From contig FR886332.1 in the NCBI GenBank assembly GCA_000436535.1, positions 1-54,955 on the forward strand: DNA of 54,955 bases, written 5' to 3'. The notes under the pieces are model-generated. The model saw only the letters and a list, made by a program, of their open reading frames with translations. It had not been told where the DNA came from and did not search any database. The position numbers and the translations under genes are program-made. This stretch comes from Eubacterium sp. CAG:252. GTDB lineage: Bacteria; Bacillota; Clostridia; Lachnospirales; Lachnospiraceae. Of this stretch, positions 43,368 through 52,150 are shown piece by piece. Each line of letters opens with the position of its first letter. Positions within the stretch are counted from its first letter, which is position 1.

Positions 43368-44186
43368 TTATCCTCTGTTATCTGTATCCTGACCTGCATA
43401 TTCATAATGTATGTACTCATAATCACTTTTTTTACTATACATATTCATGGCAGCTTCGACCTTATCGTGAAGCTGCTGCTGATTTTCCTTTATGGAAAGT
43501 TCACTGTCTGTATAATAGGGACCATCCACATACACTGTAAGCTTAGGTCTTTTAGTAACTACACCAAAGAAACGCCTTCTTGTGTAAGTTGTTGTCATAA
43601 CATACACCGGTGCTTTAAGCTCTGCTGGAAAGCGGAAGGACGTCTTTTCAAAAGGTCTTATACCTGTGTAGTACGGCCACACATGCGCCTCCGGATATAT
43701 AACAACAGGATGTCCGTCTGATATACGTTTCTTATATGCCTTACTGAACTTCTTATATTCGCTTATCGAGTCAGGAACAGGAAGCGCGCCAAGCATTGAT
43801 AAAAGCTTTCCTATGACAGGAATACCATAATTTGCCTGACTTACTATAACGTACAATCTCCTGCCTATACAGCCTAACGCCGGAATGACAACATCACCGA
43901 CAGGCTGTGTATGGTTGGCATATATGAAATATCCTTTATCCCTGCACTCTTTTAATACTTTCTTATTCTTATAGTTTAATCCAAAGAACAGCTTACAGCC
44001 GATATACCCTGCCACTATAGCAATCCCATATATGATATATGCACCTGTCTTATGAAATATGTTATTATTAATCCACTTATAATCATTTTTAAGCCTGTAA
44101 TTCTGATTACTGCTCTTTACGACATCCTGTGAATAGGAACTGTAATATATTATCTTATCAGAATGCCGCTGTCTGTTATCTGACAT
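43368..44186 (-). CDS. PlsC-like acyltransferase with altered motif I
   Basis: A 272-residue acyltransferase-like protein. A hydrophobic segment (about 48-68) may anchor it. Motif I reads YANHTQPVGD near 91-100, giving H-x5-D instead of the usual H-x4-D, so either the aspartate is displaced or catalysis differs. Motif III is VIYPEAHVWPYYTGIRPFEKTSFRFP near 157. The ATG at 44186 has GGAG seven bases upstream; the longer frame would start with GTG. It is the first gene of the acyltransferase-GT8 cluster, just after the dispersed repeat copy B. Confidence 0.8.
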   Translation of the reverse strand: MSDNRQRHSDKIIYYSSYSQDVVKSSNQNYRLKNDYKWINNNIFHKTGAYIIYGIAIVAGYIGCKLFFGLNYKNKKVLKECRDKGYFIYANHTQPVGDVVIPALGCIGRRLYVIVSQANYGIPVIGKLLSMLGALPVPDSISEYKKFSKAYKKRISDGHPVVIYPEAHVWPYYTGIRPFEKTSFRFPAELKAPVYVMTTTYTRRRFFGVVTKRPKLTVYVDGPYYTDSELSIKENQQQLHDKVEAAMNMYSKKSDYEYIHYEYAGQDTDNRG

Positions 44187-44208
44187 TATCACACTCCTAT
44201 ATTTTTAT

Positions 44209-44407
44209 ATGATGTTGGGGGCAAAAGCCCCCAACTATGATACCCTACGGATTGTTCCGTGCTACGCACTCCCACAATACTACCCAATATTCGCATATCG
44301 TGGGACTATCATCCCACTTTTATGCTCATATTGGGGCGGGTCACAAGGTCATTCACCCACCTATGAGCAAGCTCATGTGGGTTTAGACCTTTTGACCCTG
44401 GTATCAT
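44209..44407. repeat. 198-bp dispersed structured repeat, copy B
   Basis: This 199-base copy matches the copy at 347-544 nearly throughout, including three hairpins. Its left hairpin is perfect here, GTTGGGGGC-AAAA-GCCCCCAAC. The ends are inverted repeats flanked by TATA-rich sequence. It lies in the upstream region of the acyltransferase/GT8 cluster, between it and the lipase-like gene. A 66-codon frame across it is not considered a gene. Confidence 0.88.
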
Positions 44408-44518
44408 AATATATAAATAAGCTACAATTTGTAGTATTGTACCCCTATGTTAATCGTTTGTCAACAGCAAGTAGTGTCAATATCACAAAATGTAGCTTAT
44501 ATAATATGCTATGTAGTT

Positions 44519-45466
44519 TTAAAAACTACATGTATTAGATTTTATCCATTCTAACAGGTCATCAAACACTTCCTGCCTGTTAGTTTCGCTGTGAAGCTCG
44601 TGTCTGTCATCCTCATATAATCTGAGTTCAACATTATCCACATACTTCGTATAAAGCTTAAATATCTTTTTGACTGCCTTTCCATAATTCCCTACTGGGT
44701 CTTCCTCTCCGGAAGCGAATAGAACCGGCAGGTCTGCTGGTGTTTTTGCTATATTTTTCTCATTAATATCATACTTTATGACATTAAAGAAGCCTATATA
44801 TCCATTGGCTGTAAATGCATATGAACACTTAGGGTCATTTACATAAGCATCAACTATCCTGGTATCCTTTGTAAGCCAGTCGTTATCTGTCCTGTTATCC
44901 TTGATATGGCTGTTGTAAGCCCCGAACATCATCTTATTAAGGACTTTGCTTCTGTATCGCTCACCGCGCACACATCTGGCTATATACGAAAGACCAAGCC
45001 CCGTATTAACTAATGCTTTTGACTGATTACCAGTTCCAAGGAATATAACCCCGTCAAGCTCATCACCATATACACACGCATACTTTCTTGCCATAAAAGA
45101 ACCCATGCTGTGACCTATAAGAATATATGGTATATCCTTATACATTTTCTTCATAATGCGTGTAAGTCTGTGCATATCCTTTATAAGATAATCTGCCCCG
45201 TGGCTTCCCTTGGCAAAGTAGCCATAATCATCCTCGCTGTTTACTGACTCACCATGTCCTAAGTGGTCATTACCTGCAACCACAAAACCTTTATCAGCAA
45301 AATACTCTGCCATCTCCTCAAATCTTTCTATGTGGTCTATCATACCATGTGCTATCTGGATAACGCCCACAGGCTGCTTATATATGCTGCTGTCAGGATA
45401 CCATATAATTGTATGGATACTGCACAATCCGCTTGATGACGGAAACGCTCTTTCTTCTCTCTCCAT
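44519..45466 (-). CDS. Alpha/beta hydrolase, monoacylglycerol lipase-like
   Basis: A 315-residue Hydrolase_4 (serine aminopeptidase S33-like) protein. HGMIDHIERFEEMAEYFADKGFVVAGNDHLGHGES near 40-74 is the family signature. The nucleophile Ser lies in IGHSMGSFMARKYA near 118, the Asp in ASGEEDPVGNYGKAV near 244 and the His in YEDDRHELHSE near 279. It has no signal peptide. Relatives hydrolyse monoacylglycerols or lysophospholipids. It lies after the citrate synthase gene on the same strand, but a functional link is not evident. Confidence 0.88.
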   Translation of the reverse strand: MEREERAFPSSSGLCSIHTIIWYPDSSIYKQPVGVIQIAHGMIDHIERFEEMAEYFADKGFVVAGNDHLGHGESVNSEDDYGYFAKGSHGADYLIKDMHRLTRIMKKMYKDIPYILIGHSMGSFMARKYACVYGDELDGVIFLGTGNQSKALVNTGLGLSYIARCVRGERYRSKVLNKMMFGAYNSHIKDNRTDNDWLTKDTRIVDAYVNDPKCSYAFTANGYIGFFNVIKYDINEKNIAKTPADLPVLFASGEEDPVGNYGKAVKKIFKLYTKYVDNVELRLYEDDRHELHSETNRQEVFDDLLEWIKSNTCSF

Positions 45467-45553
45467 GCTTCACACTTCCTTTCCTTATAAACCGCCTTAA
45501 TTCTTTATTCTGCACTCACGAGCCTACGCTTTTTCGTCCTGCCTCGCAGCCGC

Positions 45554-46903
45554 TTAATCTCTGTGAAGTCGGTCAATGTAATCTCTCTTTGTAACAAGAC
45601 TCTTATAAGCCGGACGTATAATCTTGTCTGTTGTGACAAGTTCTTCTATTCTATGAGCACTCCAGCCTACTATTCTTGCTATCGCAAACAATGGTGTATA
45701 AAGTTCTCTTGGAATATCGAGCATATCATATACAAAACCACTATAAAAATCCACATTAGGACTTACACCCTTGAATATCTTTCTCTCCTTTGCAATAAGC
45801 ATAGGTGCTATCTTTTCTATATTATTGTAAAGTGCCATATCCTCTGTCTTGCCCTTAGCCTCTGCAAGCTGTTCAACGAATGCCTTGAATACTCTTTCTC
45901 TTGGGTCAGACAGTGAATATACGGCATGACCCATGCCATATACAAGTCCCTTCTTATCAAATGCTTCTTTATTGAGAATTTTATCAAGATAATGCTCTAT
46001 CTCTTCTTCATCGTGGTAATCTTTTATATGCGCCCTTATATCATCCATCATATTCATAACCATAAGGTTGGCTCCGCCGTGCTTTCTTCCCTTAAGTGAA
46101 GACATAGCAGCAGCTATTGCAGAATATGTATCTGAACCTGAGGATGTAACTACTCTTGTTGTAAATGATGAGTTATTACCACCACCATGCTCCATATGAA
46201 GAAGAAGTGCTATATCAAGTACGTGTGTTTCAAGTGGTGTATACTTCATATCAGGTCTTAACATCCTAAGGAAGTTCTCTGCAAGTGAAAGCTCCTTATC
46301 AGGTCTGTGTATATACATACTGTCATCTCTTTCATAGTGATTGTATGCATGATATCCGTACACCGCTAACATTGGAAATGTGCTTATAAGCTGTATACTC
46401 TGTCTTAATACATTTTCAATGCTTAAGTCATCCTTCTTATCATCATATGATGCAAGTGTGAGAATACTTCTTGTCATAGAATTCATAATGTCTGATGTAG
46501 GTGCTTTCATGATAACATCTCTTGTAAAGTTAGTTGGAAGCTCCATACAATTAGCTATTATATGTCTGAATTCTTCAAGCTGTGCTGCATCAGGAAGCTC
46601 ACCAAACAATAACAGATATGCTGCTTCCTCAAATATGAACCTCTTATCGCCGGCACCCTTCACTAACTGTGTAACATCATAACCTCTGTATAAAAGCTCA
46701 CCATCACATGGTACTTTCTCACCATCAACTATATCAAAAGCCCTTACACTTGATATATTAGTAAGTCCTGTAAGAACCCCCTGGCCATTCTCATCTCTTA
46801 AGCCCTTCTTAACGCCATAATCTGCATACAAAGCCTTAGGTATACTGTCATTCTCCACACACATATCTGACTGTTTCTTAGCATAATCATTAATGTTCTC
46901 CAT
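45554..46903 (-). CDS. Citrate synthase
   Basis: Condenses acetyl-CoA with oxaloacetate. Seen: GLRDENGQGVLTGLTNISSV near 34, GELLYRGYDV near 68, the catalytic His in LHMEHGGGNNSSF near 235, LKGRKHGGAN with the second His near 270, VYGMGHAVYSLSDPR near 325 and the C-terminal Arg region. Of 449 residues, the N-terminal extension is typical of Firmicutes type. The frame runs 32 codons further upstream; ATG 46903 has AGGTGG before it, and an alternative ATG at 46924 has GGAG. The extended part holds a leader hairpin (46961-46996) and the element shared with the NUDIX gene. Confidence 0.94.
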   Translation of the reverse strand: MENINDYAKKQSDMCVENDSIPKALYADYGVKKGLRDENGQGVLTGLTNISSVRAFDIVDGEKVPCDGELLYRGYDVTQLVKGAGDKRFIFEEAAYLLLFGELPDAAQLEEFRHIIANCMELPTNFTRDVIMKAPTSDIMNSMTRSILTLASYDDKKDDLSIENVLRQSIQLISTFPMLAVYGYHAYNHYERDDSMYIHRPDKELSLAENFLRMLRPDMKYTPLETHVLDIALLLHMEHGGGNNSSFTTRVVTSSGSDTYSAIAAAMSSLKGRKHGGANLMVMNMMDDIRAHIKDYHDEEEIEHYLDKILNKEAFDKKGLVYGMGHAVYSLSDPRERVFKAFVEQLAEAKGKTEDMALYNNIEKIAPMLIAKERKIFKGVSPNVDFYSGFVYDMLDIPRELYTPLFAIARIVGWSAHRIEELVTTDKIIRPAYKSLVTKRDYIDRLHRD

Positions 46904-46939
46904 TGTTAAGTTCCACCTTTCCATAATACTCCTCTTTTC

Positions 46940-46996
46940 TGCCCACTTTTTTGCGCATAACGGGTTTGTGTCAAGTGCGCACATACACAAAGCCCG
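46940..46996 (-). promoter_or_regulatory. Leader hairpins of citrate synthase, one shared with NUDIX leader
   Basis: TGCCCACT (46940-46947) can pair with AGTGCGCA (46974-46981), like the element at 34415-34455. Overlapping it, CGGGTTTGTGT pairs with ACACAAAGCCCG (46961-46971 with 46985-46996), so two alternative folds are possible. A TTGACA-like hexamer occurs in the minus-strand GCACTTGACACA. Confidence 0.5.
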
Positions 46997-47074
46997 CATG
47001 TGAAAAATTCTCTTTTCACGCTAATACTTCTCCCTGTCAGTAATGCCATCGCCTGTAGGCATTATCGACACAAG

Positions 47075-47503
47075 TTACTTCAGTTTTCCATCAACATTGT
47101 TATTCATTTTATGAATAACTTTTCTAAATATATTCAGTTCCTTATCTGATATCCCCTCCAGTAAAATATTCCTGCATTCCTCATAAACAGAATTCACTCT
47201 GTTTATCACTTCATATGACTCAGCAGTAAGCTCAATACGCATAATCCTGTGGTCCTTTTTATCCTCCGTCATTCTTATAAGTCCCTTTTCTAACAGGTGA
47301 TCTAATGACTTGGATATATGTGACTTGGATATGTGTCTTCTTAGCATAATCTCCTTGGCTGTAGTTAAGTTCTCTCTTGTTATAAACTCCAGTATATCAA
47401 GTTCTACAGGTCTTAATCCGTATTCCTTCATAATAGGTTCAACATACTTTGTTATCAGCTTTCTAAGCTGCACACCAGATGTTATCAGGTCATATGCATC
47501 CAT
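47075..47503 (-). CDS. MarR-family transcriptional regulator
   Basis: A 142-residue winged-helix regulator. The DNA-binding part is LDILEFITRENLTTAKEIMLRRHISKSHISKSLDHLLEKGLIRMTEDKKDHRIMRIELT, covering helices and wing (about 35-95), with the DxR motif (DHR). The ligand is unknown. ATG 47503 with AAAGGA five bases upstream is the likely start, nine codons into the longest frame. It lies upstream of citrate synthase on the same strand, separated by short hairpins (47000-47019 and 47042-47063), so it could regulate that gene or itself. Confidence 0.9.
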   Translation of the reverse strand: MDAYDLITSGVQLRKLITKYVEPIMKEYGLRPVELDILEFITRENLTTAKEIMLRRHISKSHISKSLDHLLEKGLIRMTEDKKDHRIMRIELTAESYEVINRVNSVYEECRNILLEGISDKELNIFRKVIHKMNNNVDGKLK

Positions 47504-47692
47504 AATTATCCTTTCCATAGCATATATCACATATTTAGTTCATTAGGAAACTATTTTCAGTATACATATCAGCCCCATTTCTGTCAATAAAATATATAAA
47601 AAGAAAATATAAATTTATAAAATAAAAATAAAACGCTATGGAATTACAATAATTATTCCATAGCGTTTATATATTCCGATTATTACTTTTAA

Positions 47693-49252
47693 TTATCTGA
47701 ATATTCTGTTATTCTTTTTAACGTATACACATACACCAAGACCTGCTGCAAGTACAGCGGCTGCGAACCACGCATATACATTGGCTGCATCATAAGTCTT
47801 AACTGTTGATGTGCTCTCTGTTGATGTACCCTCTGCAGATGAAGATGTACTATCTGTAGAAGATGCTTCACTGCTGCCTGCTGTATCAGAGCTGTCTGTA
47901 CCAGAAGCTTCTGTATCTGATGTAGAACCATCATCTGTGCTTACCTTTACAAGTGCTGCCATAGCTGCATTAAGATGGTCTGTTGCCTCTGCTACAGATG
48001 CTGCACTGCCCGGAGTGCTGAGTGCATCCTGTGCTTCTCTTAATTCAACCTGCATCGCATCCCAGCTTTCCTTTGTGTAATCAGCCTCATTAAGTGCCTT
48101 AGCTGCATTAACAGCTTCTGCAAGCTTAGTTGTATCAGCCTCTTCTTCATCACCCATATATAGATTGTTCTTTTCTGTCTGAATATCAAAAGAATAATCC
48201 TCATAACCTAATGCATATACTGTAACTGTCCAGTAACCTGTGCCATCTGTTCCCTCTGGGAGCTGGCATCTGTAAGAGTCTGTAAGTCCTAACTGTATTC
48301 CGTTTACTTTATGCATCCAGTTATCAGCTGCGAACTTTGTTCCAAATGTTGCAAGTGCATTAGTTCTTGTGCTGTCCTGACCATAATATGTCCACTTAAC
48401 AGCCTGAAGATTAGCACCAAGGTCACCATAGTTACCTGTGAGGTCCACTCTTAAGAATTCACCATATGAACCCGTTATATTGCTTTGTGTATCTGTTGAA
48501 CGAAGGTTTACTGTGATATCTGCAGCCTTCTTTAAGCTGCTGTCCTTAACACCTGAAGCTGTTCCATTAATTCTTGCGCCAAATGAATATGTTCCATCTG
48601 CTTCCTTAACAGCCTCCTTAAGTCCGTTTGTATCTGCTGTAACCTCAGCAGTTTCTGAATATGCCTTAAGGTTATTTTCTGTATAACCACCCTCAAGTGT
48701 TCCACCATTCTCAACTACATTGTATTTTGACTTAAAGTCCTCATAATCTGATGTCTTAACCTTTACAGGAACATACTTAAGTCCCTTAACTTCATAGTGG
48801 TCAAGAGTAACTGTTGTTCCATCTGCAAATGTAAGTGTCTTTGCCTTGCTGTTATATGTACACTTTGAACCATCTGTAAGAACAAGCTTTACAGCCTTAT
48901 CCTCACTTGTCCAGTAAGCAACATCATATGTCTTTCCCTCTGTATCAAATATAACTGCTTCACACTGGAAACTTCCTCTGTGAAGTCCATGATTGTATGT
49001 AGCTCTTGATACTGTATCAAAGCCACCCTTATCATATTCACCATGGTCATCCTTTACATCTGATGACTGTGTATTAGAAGCATTATATACTCCTTCTGCA
49101 TTCCAATACTCTTCCCAGCTAAGTCCGGCATACACATATGTGTAATCTGTATCAGCCGCTTTAACCTGTGATACATTCTTTAACGCTGTACCACCGAATA
49201 CTGTGCTGACAGCAAGTACTGCTGCCGCAAGTCCCATTCCCAACTTTCTCAT
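47693..49252 (-). CDS. Surface protein with Tp47-like domain, FIVAR domain and C-terminal anchor
   Basis: A 519-residue exported protein. The signal peptide ends near 33 (VKA-ADT). Residues ~35-375 resemble Treponema pallidum Tp47: AGLSWEEYWNAEGVY, then YDKGGFDTVSRATYNHGLHRGSFQ, later KYVPVKV, and TFGTKFAADNWMHKV followed by GTGYWTVTVYALGYEDY, in the same order as in Tp47. A FIVAR-type helical domain (about 390-450) follows, then a Ser/Thr-rich linker, and a membrane helix with KKNNRIFR tail. No LPxTG motif is present. It follows apbE and an FMN-binding protein gene on the same strand. Tp47 itself binds penicillin; activity here is unknown. AAGGAGG fixes the start. Confidence 0.85.
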   Translation of the reverse strand: MRKLGMGLAAAVLAVSTVFGGTALKNVSQVKAADTDYTYVYAGLSWEEYWNAEGVYNASNTQSSDVKDDHGEYDKGGFDTVSRATYNHGLHRGSFQCEAVIFDTEGKTYDVAYWTSEDKAVKLVLTDGSKCTYNSKAKTLTFADGTTVTLDHYEVKGLKYVPVKVKTSDYEDFKSKYNVVENGGTLEGGYTENNLKAYSETAEVTADTNGLKEAVKEADGTYSFGARINGTASGVKDSSLKKAADITVNLRSTDTQSNITGSYGEFLRVDLTGNYGDLGANLQAVKWTYYGQDSTRTNALATFGTKFAADNWMHKVNGIQLGLTDSYRCQLPEGTDGTGYWTVTVYALGYEDYSFDIQTEKNNLYMGDEEEADTTKLAEAVNAAKALNEADYTKESWDAMQVELREAQDALSTPGSAASVAEATDHLNAAMAALVKVSTDDGSTSDTEASGTDSSDTAGSSEASSTDSTSSSAEGTSTESTSTVKTYDAANVYAWFAAAVLAAGLGVCVYVKKNNRIFR

Positions 49253-49355
49253 TGCGAACGTCCTCCTTATTGTATTTAATTTTGTTATAACCTGATACAT
49301 TAAGCTCTATGGCCTCCATTACAGAATGTATCCTGTCATTTTGCGGTAATAACCG

Positions 49356-50423
49356 CTATTTATCTACAATCTGAATACTTTTTTCAGATGTAAATGCATC
49401 TTTTAATCCACTGCTTGCTACAAGCCTTCCATCTTCTGTATACAATATAAAGTCAAAGTCAAGGTCTGAGCTTTTCCAGTAAGCAACAGCCTCTTCTTCT
49501 CCCATAATAAAAAGTGAAGTTGAGAGTGCATCGGCAAGTGTACCATCACTACTTACTATTGATACCGAGGTTAAGCCGCTGTCAGCCGGCATCCCGTCTG
49601 ACGGGTCTATGATGTGGTGGTATCTTACTCCATTTTCTTCAAAATATCTCTCATAACCGCCGGATGTTATAACTGCCTTATCCTTAACTGATACGATACC
49701 TAGATAAGTACCATCATTTAAAGGGTTTTCAATAGCAACACGCCAGTTACTGCCATCAATCTTGCCGCCAAGCACCTGCACATTGCCGCCAAGATTAACC
49801 ATTCCACTATCTATGCCGCACTGCTTAAATATCTCACAGACTTTGGATGAGGCATAACCCTTGGCTATACCGCCTAAGTCTATCTGGCATCCATCCGTAA
49901 GTGTCACACTGTCAGACACAATAACATGCGAAATATCTGCCTTTGACAGTGCCGCCATAAGCGTGTCTTTATCAGGTACTTTATAGCTGCCATCCGTAAA
50001 GCCCCATTCTCTCATAACCGGATATATGCTTATGTTAAACGCACCACTGGTACTCTTATATATATCAAGTGCCTTTTTTATAAGCACTTCTGTATCCTCT
50101 GAAACCTTATAAGAACCTGTTTCATTCAGTATGCCTATCTCACTGTCGCTTTTTCCAGTCGACAACAGTGCATCAAGTCTTTCTATCTCTTTTCTTGCCT
50201 CTGACACTGCTTTCTTCGCACTTTCATCATCGCCATAGGCAGTTACTGTCATATATGTATCCATGGCAAAGAAGCTGTCTGACTCCTGTGATATACTGTT
50301 CTCTTCCGTCTTACTGTCTGTAACTGTATTATTCAATGAAGTATTGCAGCCTGTAAGAAACACTGCACTAAGCAGTACAGCCATTGCCATACAGGCTATT
50401 ATTTTTTTTGCATATTTTCTCAT
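49356..50423 (-). CDS. apbE: FAD:protein FMN transferase ApbE, lipoprotein
   Basis: A 355-residue lipoprotein (lipobox FLTGC, Cys about 26) that attaches FMN from FAD to a threonine of target proteins outside the membrane. Seen: FFAMDTYMTVTAYG near 51, INISIYPVMREWGF near 120, IDLGGIAKGYASSKV near 184, VNLGGNVQVLGG near 207, HHIIDPSDGMPADSGLTSVSIVS near 263 and the metal-binding DALSTSLFIMG near 295. The upstream gene encodes an FMN-binding domain with the required target motif, so that protein is the likely substrate. Confidence 0.95.
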   Translation of the reverse strand: MRKYAKKIIACMAMAVLLSAVFLTGCNTSLNNTVTDSKTEENSISQESDSFFAMDTYMTVTAYGDDESAKKAVSEARKEIERLDALLSTGKSDSEIGILNETGSYKVSEDTEVLIKKALDIYKSTSGAFNISIYPVMREWGFTDGSYKVPDKDTLMAALSKADISHVIVSDSVTLTDGCQIDLGGIAKGYASSKVCEIFKQCGIDSGMVNLGGNVQVLGGKIDGSNWRVAIENPLNDGTYLGIVSVKDKAVITSGGYERYFEENGVRYHHIIDPSDGMPADSGLTSVSIVSSDGTLADALSTSLFIMGEEEAVAYWKSSDLDFDFILYTEDGRLVASSGLKDAFTSEKSIQIVDK

Positions 50424-50521
50424 AACCAGTCCTTGTTACCGCGCTTTTTTAATTTTATCTTTAATCATGCCTTATGAAGGCGCAGACGATTTTTTCCTTT
50501 TACCCCTGACATTATAAAACA

Positions 50522-51973
50522 TCAATTAACAGCACTATTAAATCCGGATATAATTGCCTTGCTTGAATACGTAGCGCCGCTTACTGTATCTACGCCGCTG
50601 CTTCCCTGCGCACTTATAAGCTTTGATGGTATGACATCCGCCGCCATATTAAAGTACATAAGGTCTGAGGCATCACTGGTTGCTGGTGCAGCAGTGACCT
50701 GTGTGATAGTATCTAATGATATAACAACCTGTACAGTTACCATATAGTTATATCTCTGGCACTTTACAGTAGCTGAATAAGTTCCATCTGCCTTGAACTT
50801 TCTTGGTGCTTCTGTTGGTGCATCCTTTACCTCCTCTTCCTTACTGCCCGATGTATCAGAACCCGAGTCGCTTCCAGACGATGTATCAACGGCCGGACTG
50901 TTATTTACACTGTTATCTGCTTCCTGTGAATTATTGGCAACTGTATCTGATATCTGCCCTTTACTATCAGCAGTCTCTGTATTTTCTTCATCTTTAGCTT
51001 CCTGTGTTTCTGTTTCCTGACTCTCATTATTGCTTTCCTTATCAGTGCTCTCCTGTGTCACTGCCTCGGTACTTTTCTCAGTCTTATCCTGTTCCGTGAG
51101 CACTTTATTATCATTATTATTCTGATTATTGTCTGTCAGTTGTGCATATACCTTGTCCTGCTCTTTATTATCATTATTATCTATACCCGCAAAGCACATA
51201 AACATTGCACCAACTATAACTATAAGTCCAGCTACAGTAAGTCCCACCTTAAGGCTGACTGCATATACATTTTTCTTTTCATCACTGCACGCTATCTTCT
51301 TAACCTTCTTAGCAACTGCCTTATGTATTCTCATCATTGCATAATTAACAAATACAAGACTGTATACAGCCACATTTATAATATATTCAGACATTCCTCT
51401 TCTTGCATAAGGAATATTGATAAGAAGTATGTGTACATATATAAGTCCATAGAATATGTACGCTGTTCTCTGAAGCTTCTTCCACTTAACAGCATTCATC
51501 TTCTTTCTAACATTTGGAAATGATGTGACAGTAAGAATAAGCATTATTGTTATAAGAACAAGGCTTATAATCGCCGCTGTCATCTGTGCAGCTGACAGGC
51601 TCTTTGTATTTGTGAATAACATTCTGAAATATGTTCTTCCATATGTGCAGTTGTGGCATAACACAAGCACACAACCCATAATTGAAAGCTCACCACGTAT
51701 TTTCATAAGTGTTTTGGTGGCTTTCCATGTATTTTTCATAGCACCTGCATACATTACAAGTACAAAAAATGCAGTACCTAAAGAGCCTTTAGCAAATATT
51801 CCGACAACATAATCCCTCACCCAGCCCGGCATAGTCACATAGCTGCTGCATACAAATGCTGCTATGGATATTACTGCTGCTGTTATATAGAATATGTTCG
51901 GATACTTCTTTAAAAGCTCCTTAAATACTGCAACAAAAATTATTGATATTATCAATGCAACTATAAATAACAT
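50522..51973 (-). CDS. Ferric-reductase-like membrane protein with C-terminal FMN-binding domain
   Basis: A 483-residue protein. Residues 1-260 contain about six membrane helices resembling a ferric-reductase/MsrQ heme domain, with candidate heme ligands in MGCVLVLCHNCTYGR and YGLIYVHILLINIPYARRG. A long Asn/Thr/Glu/Ser-rich extracytoplasmic linker (about 270-385) leads to an FMN_bind domain ending SGATYSSKAII, where Thr468 is the predicted flavinylation site. It would pass electrons across the membrane to a covalent flavin outside. apbE follows, then the Tp47-like gene. ATG 51973 with GGAG six bases upstream is chosen over the ATG four codons earlier. Confidence 0.9.
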   Translation of the reverse strand: MLFIVALIISIIFVAVFKELLKKYPNIFYITAAVISIAAFVCSSYVTMPGWVRDYVVGIFAKGSLGTAFFVLVMYAGAMKNTWKATKTLMKIRGELSIMGCVLVLCHNCTYGRTYFRMLFTNTKSLSAAQMTAAIISLVLITIMLILTVTSFPNVRKKMNAVKWKKLQRTAYIFYGLIYVHILLINIPYARRGMSEYIINVAVYSLVFVNYAMMRIHKAVAKKVKKIACSDEKKNVYAVSLKVGLTVAGLIVIVGAMFMCFAGIDNNDNKEQDKVYAQLTDNNQNNNDNKVLTEQDKTEKSTEAVTQESTDKESNNESQETETQEAKDEENTETADSKGQISDTVANNSQEADNSVNNSPAVDTSSGSDSGSDTSGSKEEEVKDAPTEAPRKFKADGTYSATVKCQRYNYMVTVQVVISLDTITQVTAAPATSDASDLMYFNMAADVIPSKLISAQGSSGVDTVSGATYSSKAIISGFNSAVN

Positions 51974-52023
51974 AACAAACTCCATTTCTGTAAAACTGTA
52001 TTACACTTTGTTTTTCAAGTAAC

Positions 52024-52124
52024 TAACTTCTGTTAATGGCAATCAACTATTATTAATCTTGGTTAACATCCGTTAGTCTTTTCTAACAAAGCATATATTA
52101 CTTTACAGGCATTTATTATGTCAA
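52024..52124 (-). promoter_or_regulatory. Promoter and TAAC-N4-GTTA sites before the flavin redox genes
   Basis: On the minus strand TTGACA (52124-52119), an 18-bp spacer and TAATAT (52100-52095) form a promoter. Downstream in the leader are two identical-pattern palindromes, TAAC-N4-GTTA at 52064-52075 and 52024-52035, and an overlapping GTTAG...CTAAC at 52072-52087. They look like binding sites for one dimeric regulator. Confidence 0.5.
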
Positions 52125-52150
52125 TACAGACTATTGATAATAATATTCAA

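Noticed and set aside
44209..44409. 66-codon frame across repeat copy B
   Set aside because: It lies wholly inside the dispersed repeat; the same frame is broken in copies A and C and encodes only hairpin sequence.
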